Shown here one piece after another: positions 1 through 11,700 of a DNA stretch of 21,255 nucleotides. Each line of letters begins with the position of its first letter. Positions within the stretch are counted from its first letter, which is position 1. Made by a program: the position numbers and the translations under genes. This DNA is from Clostridia bacterium (GTDB lineage Bacteria; Bacillota; Clostridia; Christensenellales; Borkfalkiaceae): positions 1-21,255 of the forward strand of contig JAJPXK010000031.1 in assembly GCA_021205485.1 (NCBI GenBank), written 5' to 3'. Below the pieces are notes generated by a model. The model was not told the DNA's origin, made no database searches, and worked only from the letters and a program-made list of their open reading frames with translations.

Positions 1-4
1 TTAT

Positions 5-33
5 TTGACAGCGTAACGCGTATATGATAAAAT
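5..33 (+). promoter_or_regulatory. Sigma-A promoter for the small multidrug export gene
   Basis: A perfect -35 TTGACA (5-10) is followed after exactly 17 bp by TAAAAT (28-33). The gene start at 68 lies downstream with a GGAGA ribosome binding site at 56-60, 7 nt before the ATG. The leader is only about 25-30 nt. Confidence 0.75.
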
Positions 34-67
34 AGGCAGTAATTAAAACCAAATCGGAGACAGCGCT

Positions 68-778
68 ATGGACGTTAACCTTATCTTAGGCGTAACGGAC
101 GGAATACAAAATTTTTTCGCCGAAGTTTTCGGCGGCAACGCTTGGATAGCTACAATTATTGTAAGCATGATCCCGCTTATAGAGCTTAAAGGCGGCATAG
201 TTTTCGGCCAGAACGGCGATTTTTTTGCCGAACCTTTGACAAAGTGGCAGGCCTTCGCCTGCGGGATTATCGCGGGGGCGATAGTAGCTTTAATACTCAC
301 GTTTTTGTTAAAGCCAATCTTTTCGTGGCTGAAACGCACTAAAGTCTTTAAAAAATTTGTGATAAGGCTGGAAAAATCGTTCAGAAAGAAAGCCGACAAA
401 ATAGAGACCGACAAAGACGGGAAAGAAAAGAAATCGGGTTTAAAAAAGATGTTCGGCGTGTTTTTGTTTACCGCCGTACCCGTGCCCCTCACTGGCGTAT
501 GGACGGGCACGGCGATAGCCGTATTCCTCGATTTAAAATGGTGGCAATGCCTTATAAGCGCCATCGCGGGCGACATCGTTGCGGGGCTTATCATTACCCT
601 TGTAAGCTGGATTTTCAGCGACTGGCTGAACATTGTATTTTATGTAATTTTAGGCATAGCCGCCATAGTTCTGATATCGATGATAATCAAAATGATTTCT
701 GACGGCAGAAAGGAAAGGTCTTCGGCCGCAAAAAACGGGCAGGACATAGAACCCGACAACAGCAATACAGAAGAATAA
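68..778 (+). CDS. Small multidrug export protein family membrane protein (COG2426-like)
   Basis: A 236-residue integral membrane protein. Hydrophobic segments lie near the N-terminus (around the motif SMIPLIELKGGI), at about residues 60-90, and in a C-terminal set starting near residue 135. The motif VPVPLTGVWTGTAIA and the early charged PLIELKGG segment are what I recognise as the small multidrug exporter family (Pfam Sm_multidrug_ex); its transported substrate is poorly established. A hydrophilic, lysine-rich loop (about residues 90-130, with a KIETDKDGKEKK stretch) separates the two halves, making the protein longer than the roughly 150-170 residues I expect of the family. The C-terminal tail is charged and probably cytoplasmic. 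The gene is a single unit with its own promoter and terminator and is convergent with the MFS gene. Family assignment is fairly secure; the efflux function is inferred from the family name. Confidence 0.8.
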   Translation: MDVNLILGVTDGIQNFFAEVFGGNAWIATIIVSMIPLIELKGGIVFGQNGDFFAEPLTKWQAFACGIIAGAIVALILTFLLKPIFSWLKRTKVFKKFVIRLEKSFRKKADKIETDKDGKEKKSGLKKMFGVFLFTAVPVPLTGVWTGTAIAVFLDLKWWQCLISAIAGDIVAGLIITLVSWIFSDWLNIVFYVILGIAAIVLISMIIKMISDGRKERSSAAKNGQDIEPDNSNTEE

Positions 779-782
779 ATAT

Positions 783-811
783 AAAACCGATTGCCTGAGG
801 CAATCGGTTTT
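783..811. terminator. Bidirectional rho-independent terminator
   Basis: A perfect 13-bp stem (783-795 with 799-811) closes on a 3-nt loop and has A and T runs at both ends, so it works on either strand. It lies between the end of the small multidrug export gene (778) and the end of the convergent MFS gene (815) and probably ends both transcripts. Confidence 0.9.
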
Positions 812-814
812 GTT

Positions 815-2095
815 TTACTTGTCTTCGCAGGGGATAGCTTCAGTCAGAGCTTTTTCGCTCTTTTTCTGCATTCTGGCAGAGATTATAAAGAACACAAGCC
901 CTATCGGGAACATAACCGAAAGCGCTCCTACCTCTATGTGCTGGTTGTCCGTCGCGATGGTAACTATCGCGGCTATGGCCGTGCCTAAAATGGATGCCCC
1001 TTTGCCTAATATATCGTACAGGCTGAAGTACTCGCCAGACTTTTCGGGAGGTATTATCTTTGTAAAGTAAGAACGCGACAGCGACTGTATGGTACCCTGG
1101 AACAGCCCTACGCACACGTCGAGTATCCAGAACTGCCACTGGTAATACATAAACGCCGCGAACACCGTAATGCCGAAGTTTGCGCATATGCACACTGCAA
1201 TTATAATTACGGGGTTCACCTTATGCGTAAGCTTGCCGAATATGAGGGCCGCGGGGAACGCGACGATCTGCGTTACCAGAAGGGCAATTAACAGCCACAT
1301 AGAGTCCAGCCCTAACGATTCGCCGTAACTTGTGGCGAGGTCTATTATCGTGTACACGCCGTCTATGTAGAAGAAAAATGCCAGCAGAAAGAACAGCACT
1401 TTCTTATCCTTGGAAATATCTTTAAACGTCTTGCCTAAATTTGTAAAGCAATCTTTTACGGGGCGGGCTCCGCGCGGAAGATAATACTTCTGCTCGTAAT
1501 CCTTCCAGACAGGCGCAGACCAGCCTATCCACCACGCCGCGATAATAACGCAGCACATTATCATGCACGGGAATAAAGTTATAAGCTCAAAATAATGCAG
1601 CAGATATATGCCTATGGTAAGGATAAACGGGGCGCAACTGCCTATATAACCCCAGGCGTAACCGCGGGAAGAAACCTCGTCAGACCTGTCGGGAGTGGTT
1701 ACGTCTATAAGCATAGAGTCGTAAATTACAAGGCTTAGCTGGTAGGCGACTTTAGCGAGTACGAAAACCACTATAAACCATATCCAGTGGACGCAAAAAC
1801 CTAACACGGTACAACCGACGGCGCCTATCAGGACGGTTAAAGAAAAGAGTTTTTTCTTCATTCCCGAAAAGTCTGCCACAGCCCCCGCCATCAGCCCGAG
1901 AACGGCAGATATCACCGTCGCGGCCATAGAAATTATGGCCCACAGCGAGAAGTAACCCGACGACGACACATTGGCCTTTTCGGTGAGCGTACTGAAAAAT
2001 ATAGGCAGCAGCGTAGACACCAACAGTGTAAACGCAGAGTTGCCTACGTCGTACCAGATCCACTTCTTTTCCAGCGTTGTTGTTTTAAACTTCAT
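815..2095 (-). CDS. MFS transporter, UMF1 / Atg22-like family (COG2270)
   Basis: A 426-residue, very hydrophobic protein with about 12 predicted membrane segments. It opens with KKWIWYDVGNSAF, the N-terminal signature of the UMF1 (vacuole effluxer Atg22-like) group of the major facilitator superfamily. A cytoplasmic loop follows near residues 200-230 (WKDYEQKYYLPRGARPVKD), as in the family. The C-terminal half carries the expected SLSRSYFTKIIPPEKSGEYF segment, typical of COG2270 proteins. The substrate cannot be predicted. The start at 2095 overlaps the last 11 bases of the upstream phospholipase-like gene, and AGAGG lies just before the ATG, so the two are translationally coupled in one operon. 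The gene ends at the shared terminator at 783-811. Confidence 0.88.
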   Translation of the reverse strand: MKFKTTTLEKKWIWYDVGNSAFTLLVSTLLPIFFSTLTEKANVSSSGYFSLWAIISMAATVISAVLGLMAGAVADFSGMKKKLFSLTVLIGAVGCTVLGFCVHWIWFIVVFVLAKVAYQLSLVIYDSMLIDVTTPDRSDEVSSRGYAWGYIGSCAPFILTIGIYLLHYFELITLFPCMIMCCVIIAAWWIGWSAPVWKDYEQKYYLPRGARPVKDCFTNLGKTFKDISKDKKVLFFLLAFFFYIDGVYTIIDLATSYGESLGLDSMWLLIALLVTQIVAFPAALIFGKLTHKVNPVIIIAVCICANFGITVFAAFMYYQWQFWILDVCVGLFQGTIQSLSRSYFTKIIPPEKSGEYFSLYDILGKGASILGTAIAAIVTIATDNQHIEVGALSVMFPIGLVFFIISARMQKKSEKALTEAIPCEDK

Positions 2096-2936
2096 ACATA
2101 TCCTCTTCTTCGGCGGCGAATACGGGAATATTCTTCCAGTTGTCGCCCGCGCCGAATGTAAAATTAAATCCTTCCAAAGAATTTTTGCCGTTTAAATAGC
2201 CGTAAAAATTATTCTGCAGCGCGACGCACTCGCCTATGGCTTTTAAAAACAGCTTATACAGCCGTTTGTCGCTGTCAAGGCAGGCGGGAATAGGCTCTTT
2301 GCTGAACATAGAGCCCTTCATTTTATCATACTTGCCGCTTATTTTAAGACAAAAATTTACAAGTCCCCTTTTATACGCCCTGTTGCCTATCAAAACCCCG
2401 TTGTAAAATTTTATGGATTTTAACGAACGTCTTACCTGCTTCGCCGTAACGTTTTCAAAAAAAGGCGCTATGACCCCGGCGTTCTCTTTTGACGGTACGA
2501 TATGCTTTGTAAGGTCGGTATGCTTCAGGTCGCCGCCGTTCAGATTTATTAAAAAACGGTCAAACTCGTTCTCTATCTCGGCGTGAGCCAGCCCCGAAAC
2601 CTCTATCTTCTTTTCTATATACCCGTGGCAGGCCTTATCCAAAGCGTAGTGGCACACAAAACCCGCAAGATAGGCTACAGAGGCGTTTTTATCAGCCGTT
2701 GATTCAAGCATATCCGCCGCCCTTTTGAAAAATTCCGACGCGGGACGCTCGTGCATTTCATACCCTGACGAATTGACGGGATTTTTGCCGAGGGGCTTAA
2801 AATAAAACAGAATGTCGGGCCCGTGCAGGCCGATATAGTAAAGCTGTTTGTGATTTTCGACAGTGTTTTTAAGCTCGGGCGAAAGATTTAAGGCGACCTT
2901 TTCGCCGAAACAATAATGAGCGTATGTAGAGGGCAT
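2085..2936 (-). CDS. Zinc-dependent phospholipase C-like domain protein
   Basis: A 283-residue protein beginning MPSTYAHYCFGEKVA and carrying GLHGPDILFY (about residues 36-45) and FVCHYALDKACHGYIE (about residues 93-110). These His/Asp-rich helices match the Zn-dependent phospholipase C / S1-P1-like fold (Pfam Zn_dep_PLPC). Unlike secreted clostridial alpha-toxin it has no signal peptide and no C-terminal C2-like domain, so it is probably cytoplasmic and not a toxin; real activity on lipids is not shown. The ATG at 2936 is preceded by GAGGAG with 6 nt spacing. A short hairpin (CGGCAA/TTGCCG) sits just upstream of the ribosome binding site. It is the first gene of a two-gene operon with the UMF1 transporter. 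Confidence 0.82.
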   Translation of the reverse strand: MPSTYAHYCFGEKVALNLSPELKNTVENHKQLYYIGLHGPDILFYFKPLGKNPVNSSGYEMHERPASEFFKRAADMLESTADKNASVAYLAGFVCHYALDKACHGYIEKKIEVSGLAHAEIENEFDRFLINLNGGDLKHTDLTKHIVPSKENAGVIAPFFENVTAKQVRRSLKSIKFYNGVLIGNRAYKRGLVNFCLKISGKYDKMKGSMFSKEPIPACLDSDKRLYKLFLKAIGECVALQNNFYGYLNGKNSLEGFNFTFGAGDNWKNIPVFAAEEEDMYEV

Positions 2937-2977
2937 AATTTTCTCCTCGGCAAGGACTTTGCCGCCTTACCTTTTAA

Positions 2978-3007
2978 ATGATAACATATACTTGTAATAA
3001 AATTCAA
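2978..3007 (-). promoter_or_regulatory. Possible promoter for the phospholipase-MFS operon
   Basis: On the minus strand TTGAAT (3002-3007) precedes TATCAT (2978-2983) with an 18-bp spacer. Both boxes depart from consensus, but this is the best match in the 132-bp gap and is placed about 40 bp before the start codon. Confidence 0.4.
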
Positions 3008-3068
3008 CTGTTGATGGTAAAAAAATTGTAATAACTGTTTTTTTGTTAATTTAAACATATACAGGGGT

Positions 3069-4399
3069 CTACGCGTAACGGTACCTTTTGCGGAATACGG
3101 CGAACATCACTGCAGATACGACAAAAGCGGAGCCTTCGGCGGCAAAAATCGCCAGCCATATGGCGTCCGCGCCTGACAGGTACGGCAGCAAAAAGACGAA
3201 CAATATTCTGAATACCAGCGAACGCAAAACAGAAAGCACGGCAGATACAAGCCCGTTGTTCAAAGCAGTGAAAAAACCGCTTGAAAATATTGTAATTCCG
3301 GAAAATATAAAGGAAAACGAAAATATTCTGAAAGCTTTAACCGTTAAGCTGCAAAGGCCGTCGTCGTAACCGACAAACAGCCTGGCGAGCGGATACGCGA
3401 GCAGTTGCGCCGCGACGCACAGCAAAACACCCGATACGCTCAGAATAATCATACTCTTTTTAAACAGGCTTTTTTGTTCGCTGTAATTTTTCGCCCCGTA
3501 ATTGTATGCGATTATAGAAGCGCTGCCTATGGAATAGCCTATCTCTATCGCAAAAAATACAAGCTCCACGTACATCAATACGCCGTAGGCAGAAACACCG
3601 TCTTCTCCGTAAAACTTCATAAGCTGCAGATTATAGATTATGCTGACTACAGAAGTCGCAACATTGGTCAGAAGTTCGGACGAGCCGTTGACGCACGCCT
3701 TTAAAACAGGTTTTAACTCAATTTTCGTCTTTACAAACTTAAGAAGGCTGCCGTTGTTTTTGGCAAAGTAGACGAGGGTATAATTCCGCCTAAAACCTGC
3801 CCTGCGCCCGTGGCGAGCGCGGCGCCTAATACGCCGCCATTTAAAACGGCGATAAACAGGGCGTCTAACGTGGCGTTGCTGCAACCAGCTATAAGAGTTA
3901 CAACAAGCCCGAGTTTAGGCTTGCCCGCCGCAGCGAGAAAGCTCTGGAAAATACACTGCAGCATAAAAAACACGGTAAATGCGATAAGCGCGCGGCCGTA
4001 CAGTACGCAGTACTCAATCATATCGTCGGTCGCCCCGAACAAAACAGCCACGGGACGTATGGTTAAAACGCCGACTATGGTTAAAACAACGCCTAAAAGC
4101 GAGGCGAAAATTATAAGCATCGTAAAGTAACGCTTCGCCCTTTCGGGGTCGTTTTCGCCCTCGGCCTTAGAAACAATGGCCACCCCTCCCGCGCCTATCA
4201 TAAAGCCCGCGCCGCCTAAAATCATAGAATAGGGAATAACAAGATTTATGGCCGCGAAAGCTGTTTTTCCTACAAAGTTAGAGATAAAGTACCCGTCTAT
4301 CACGCCGTAGACAGACGTAACTACCATCATAAGCATAGACGGCAACGTAAAGCGAAATAATTTTTTATAATTAAAATGGTCTGATATCTGTATCTGCAT
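3069..4399 (-). pseudogene. MATE-family multidrug efflux transporter, interrupted by a -1 frameshift
   Basis: Two overlapping reading frames (N-terminal part from 4399 to the crossover, C-terminal part to the TAG at 3069) together encode a full-length MATE (MatE/NorM/MepA-type) sodium- or proton-coupled drug exporter of about 443 residues with 12 membrane segments. The N-terminal half reads FTLPSMLMMVVTSVYGVIDGYFISNFVG, typical of the family, and ends ATGAGQVLGGI. The frame is lost at a run of three C residues on the minus strand (plus-strand GGG 3776-3778). Adding one C would restore GGIIPLVYFAKNNGSLLKF, the usual MATE linker at mid-protein. As written, translation would stop at 3731 after about half the protein. 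The start is placed at the ATG at 4399, because homologous sequence begins there and the 49 codons upstream are leader RNA. No good Shine-Dalgarno is visible close to it (AAGGA is about 20 nt away). It may be a true pseudogene, a recent mutation, or a sequencing or assembly error in a homopolymer. Confidence 0.85.
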
Positions 4400-4507
4400 A
4401 ATATTAAAAAGCCGATTATCCTTGCGAATAACCGGGCTCACCCGACATCTTTTCAACCTCGGCCGCTGCGGCGGCCAGTTCTCCGATGACGTATATTCTG
4501 TTTTACG
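4400..4507 (-). promoter_or_regulatory. Structured leader of the MATE gene; candidate riboswitch (guanidine-IV/mepA class possible)
   Basis: The roughly 108-nt leader between the promoter and the MATE start folds into three elements. Hairpin P1 (4455-4480) has a 6-bp GGCCGC/GCGGCC stem, loop CGCA, and an outer AAC/GUU helix across an internal loop. Hairpin P2 (4431-4446) is GTCGGG/CCCGGT with loop TGAG. The third is an intrinsic terminator (4404-4438). P2 and the terminator share bases 4431-4438, so they cannot form together: stabilising P2 would release the terminator and switch the gene on. Known: guanidine-IV riboswitches (mepA motif) sit before MATE genes in Firmicutes and act as ON switches through a terminator. 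Class assignment is inferred from architecture and target only, since I cannot match a consensus from memory. Confidence 0.6.
4404..4438 (-). terminator. Intrinsic terminator in the MATE leader (expression platform)
   Basis: On the minus strand an AGCC/GGCT plus GGTTATTC/GGATAATC stem (12 bp with G-U pairs and one bulged C) closes on a GCAA loop and is followed by TTTTT. It lies directly before the MATE start codon with no gene between promoter and hairpin, so it must attenuate the MATE transcript itself. Confidence 0.8.
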
Positions 4508-4513
4508 TTGACT

Positions 4514-4542
4514 ATTATAATATATAAGAAAAGCTTTGTCAA
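4514..4542 (-). promoter_or_regulatory. Consensus sigma-A promoter of the MATE gene
   Basis: Perfect TTGACA (4537-4542) and perfect TATAAT (4514-4519) on the minus strand with a 17-bp spacer. The -35 box lies inside the inverted repeat that probably terminates the upstream transcript. The predicted start of transcription is near 4507. Such a perfect promoter suits a gene controlled downstream by attenuation. Confidence 0.85.
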
Positions 4543-4557
4543 CCAAACAAAGCTTTT
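4529..4557. terminator. Terminator-like hairpin behind the 112-residue gene
   Basis: A perfect 11-bp stem (4529-4539 with 4547-4557; AAAAGCTTTGT arm) with a 7-nt loop and a run of T. It is about 70 bp after the stop of the minus-strand 112-residue gene and probably ends the rpoBC transcript. The stem is AT-rich, so termination strength is uncertain; it overlaps the MATE -35 box. Confidence 0.6.
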
Positions 4558-4625
4558 TACCTGCAAATCACACAATCTGCGTACGGCGGTCTTAAAAATT
4601 TAATTGACGCGGGAATATGCCTTAA

Positions 4626-4964
4626 CTATTCGCCTTTTAACGACTTTGTTAAAAGATCGCAGCACTTTAATAAAAGCTCGAGGCATTCGTTTAAAAGCAC
4701 GCTGTCTTCCTGGCTGAGTTTTTTTGTTTTGACGGCGTTGTTGCAAATCACCGCGGCGTAGTTGAACGTGGTGTACAAACTCTTTAAATTTTCTTCCTGC
4801 GCAGAAAAAGAATTTTCCGCCGTGATGTGAAAATTATATATATCCTGCAGTTTAGGCGAAGCCCCTAAAAGCAGCGACAGCTTTTTGGTTTCGTAAGTTT
4901 CTGCTATTATCGCGCGGAATTTAGAGATTAAATCGGCCATCCGCAAATCCTGAAAATTAGGCAT
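4626..4964 (-). CDS. Hypothetical protein of 112 residues downstream of rpoC
   Basis: I do not recognise this protein. It is predicted soluble, almost wholly alpha-helical, with leucine-rich segments (DSVLLNECLELLLKCCDLLTKSLKG at the C-terminus, DLISKFRAIIAETYE near the N-terminus), three cysteines (one in the middle, adjacent CC near the end) and no signal peptide or membrane helix. Size and helical pattern loosely recall small four-helix proteins such as the flagellar chaperone FliS, but I see no defining motif and there are no flagellar genes nearby. ATG at 4964 is chosen because AAAGG lies 6 nt upstream; a second Met at residue 9 is possible. It begins only 54 bp behind rpoC with no promoter visible in between, so it is probably the third gene of the rpoBC transcript. 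Confidence 0.7.
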   Translation of the reverse strand: MPNFQDLRMADLISKFRAIIAETYETKKLSLLLGASPKLQDIYNFHITAENSFSAQEENLKSLYTTFNYAAVICNNAVKTKKLSQEDSVLLNECLELLLKCCDLLTKSLKGE

Positions 4965-4982
4965 ATAAAAACCTTTATTTTA

Positions 4983-5011
4983 CCGAAGGACGGCTTAAAG
5001 CCGTCCTTCGG
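4983..5011 (-). other. Intercistronic hairpin between rpoC and the 112-residue gene
   Basis: A perfect 12-bp GC-rich stem (4983-4994 with 5000-5011) begins 8 bp after the rpoC stop. On the minus strand it is followed by TAAAATAAAGG rather than a run of T, so it is not a classical terminator. It may be an RNase-protecting or processing hairpin or a weak attenuator that lowers expression of the last gene. Confidence 0.65.
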
Positions 5012-5018
5012 GTAAATG

Positions 5019-8711
<3,693 letters not shown>

Positions 8712-8729
8712 AGTACGCCAGCATCCTCC

Positions 8730-11700
8730 TTAATTTTCCTCGTCGTCATCGTCGTCGCCGTCGAAGAGGGTAAATTTATCGGTAATTTCGTCGTCGAAGT
8801 CGTCGTCTTCGTCGTCGCCGCCGCCGAAAAGTTCTTTGCTCGCAAAGTCATCGCCGTCTTCGTCCGATTCGAAGATAGAGCCAAGCTCCAGTTCTTCCTC
8901 GTCGTCTTCGTCGCCCGATATGTCGTATTCTTCAACGGTCTGCTGCCTGTCGCGTTCTTCAGCTTCGCGGGCCGCCGCCGTAGGAATAGCCTCGTCGTCT
9001 TCGTCAAGCTCGTGGATGATGAGTTCCTCGCCGCTTTCGGTAAGCACTTTCACGTCGAGGGCCAGAGACTGCATCTCTTTACGAAGAACTTTAAACGCTT
9101 CGGGTATGCCCGGCTCGGATATGTTGTTGCCTTTTACTATAGATTCATAGGTCTTTACACGGCCTACTATATCGTCTGATTTAACAGTCAAAATTTCCTG
9201 CAGGACGTGAGCCGCGCCGTAAGCTTCCAGCGCCCACACTTCCATTTCGCCGAAACGCTGTCCGCCGAACTGCGCCTTGCCGCCTAAAGGCTGCTGCGTT
9301 ACCAGGCTGTAAGGGCCTATCGAACGGGCGTGGATCTTGTCGTCTACAAGGTGAATAAGCTTGATCATATACTGAACGCCTACCGTTACCCTGTTTTCAA
9401 ACGGTTCGCCCGTGCGGCCGTCGTAAACCTGAATCTTGCCGTCCACCTTGCCTTCGGGGTTCAGTATGCCGTTTTCCATAAAGAGCTGCTTGATATCCTG
9501 CTCGGTGGCGCCGTCGAATACGGGGGTGGCTATCTTCCAGCCGAGCATCTTGCAGACGTAACCTAAATGGACCTCCAATACCTGGCCGATGTTCATACGG
9601 GAAGGCACGCCGAGGGGGTTCAACACAATCTGCAGGGGGGTGCCGTCAGAAAGGAAGGGCATATCTGCCTGCGGCAGCACGCGGGAGATAACGCCCTTGT
9701 TGCCGTGGCGGCCCGCCATCTTGTCGCCTACCTGTATTTTACGCTTCTGCGCTATATAAACCCTTACGAGTTTGTTTACGCCGGGGGAAAGTTCGTCTTT
9801 GTTTTCGCGGGTGAATACCTTTACGTCGACAACAATGCCGCCTTCGCCGTGAGGAACCTTTAAGGATGTATCCCTTACCTCCCTCGCCTTTTCGCCGAAT
9901 ATGGCCCTTAACAGCCTCTCTTCGGGGGTGAGCTCGGTTTCGCCCTTAGGCGTAACCTTGCCGACGAGTATGTCGCCCGGCTGAACTTCGGCGCCGATGC
10001 GGACAATGCCGTCCGCGTCAAGGTCTTTCAAGGCGTCGTCGCTTACGTTAGGAATATCCCTTGTGATCTCCTCCTCGCCGAGCTTGGTATCCCTCGCCTC
10101 GGTTTCGTGTTCCTCTATATGGATAGAGGTGAACACGTCGTCCTGCACGAGTTTTTCAGAAACGAGAATGGCGTCTTCGTAGTTGTAGCCCTCCCATTCC
10201 ATATAGCCGATGAGGATATTCTTGCCGAGGGCGAGCTCGCCGTTGTTTGTGGCGGGGCCGTCGGCTATAATCTCGCCCTTCTCAACGCGGTCGCCCGTAT
10301 TTACTATAGGGCGCTGGTTGAGGCAGGTGTTCTGGTTGGAACGTTCAAACTTCTTTAATCTGTATTCGGTTTCAAATCCGCTGTCTTCCCTTATTTTGAT
10401 AAGGTCAGAGCTAACGCCCGTAACCACGCCTGCGTTTTTTGCGTGTACAAGAACGCCGCTGTCGCGGGCGATGGCTCCTTCTATGCCGGTTGCGACTATG
10501 GCCGATTCAGTCTTCATAAGGGGAACGGCCTGGCGCTGCATGTTAGAGCCCATGAGGGCGCGGTTGGTATCGTCGTTTTCAAGGAAAGGTATTAGCGCGG
10601 TGGCTACCGAAACAAGCTGTTTAGGGCTTACGTCCATATAATCCATCTTTTCGGGAGCGAGCTGCGTAATCAGATCCTGATGGCGGCAGCCTACGCGCAT
10701 ATTTACAAAGTGGTTGTTTTCGTCCAGAGGCTCGTTGGCCTGAGCTACGGTGTATTTGTCCTCTTCGTCCGCGGTGAGGTAGTCAACGTGGTCGGTTACC
10801 GTAGGCACTCCGTTTTCGTCCTTTACAACCTTGCGGTAGGGGCTCATTATAAAGCCGTATTCGTTGACTTTGGCGAAGGTCGCGAGCGAGGAGATAAGGC
10901 CTATGTTCTGGCCTTCGGGCGTCTCTATAGGGCACATTCTGCCGTAATGCGAGTGGTGAACGTCTCGCACTTCAAACGTAGCCCTGTCGCGGTTTAAACC
11001 GCCGGGGCCTAACGCCGAAAGTTTACGCTTGTGCGTAAGCTCGGCCGCGGGGTTAGTCTGGTCCATGAACTGCGAGAGCTGCGAAGAACCGAAGAACTCC
11101 CTGATTACAGCCGATACGGGACGCACGTTTACAAGGCCCGAAGGGGTAACCTCCATGGCGTCCTGCGTGGCCATACGCTCTTTTATAAGTTTTTCAAGAC
11201 GGGCGATGCCTATGCGGAGCTGGTTCTGCAGAAGTTCGCCTACAGAACGCACGCGGCGGTTGCCTAAGTGGTCTATGTTGTCGATAGTGCCGATGCCGTA
11301 CTGCAAATCAAGGTTGGTGGATATTGCGGCCACGATATCGTCTACCGTTATATGTTTATGATTGAGTTTTTCAATGACGGGCTTTATAGCCTTCTTTTCT
11401 TCGTCGTCAAGCTCGGTCTTGTCCGATTCCAGAAGGGCGTTGAACACCTTGCAGGCCGCGACGAACTTTATTCTCGTCTCCCTGCGTTTTTCCCTGCTCT
11501 TCTTCTCTTCGGGCTTTTCGTCGTCCGATTCGGCAGTCTCCTGCGTGTAGTAAATGGCGTTTATCCTGTCCATATACTTCACGGCTACGTCCTCTACCGA
11601 AGCGCGCCTGCATTCCTCGGCGATCTCCTTCATAAAGCGGAAGTTAGGATAGTATACCGTAGGAAGCAGCCCGAACATCTTGGCGGGCTTGTCGGAAAGG

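Noticed and set aside
4400..4546. N-terminal extension of the MATE protein up to 4546
   Set aside because: It would begin upstream of the predicted promoter's start site and translate the structured leader; homology begins at the Met at 4399.
4626..4964. FliS-like flagellar chaperone
   Set aside because: Only the size and helical pattern agree; no family motif and no flagellar gene in the window.
11029..11090. Rifampicin resistance mutations in rpoB
   Set aside because: Positions equivalent to 513, 516, 526 and 531 are wild type; the Lys at 529-equivalent is a conservative change.
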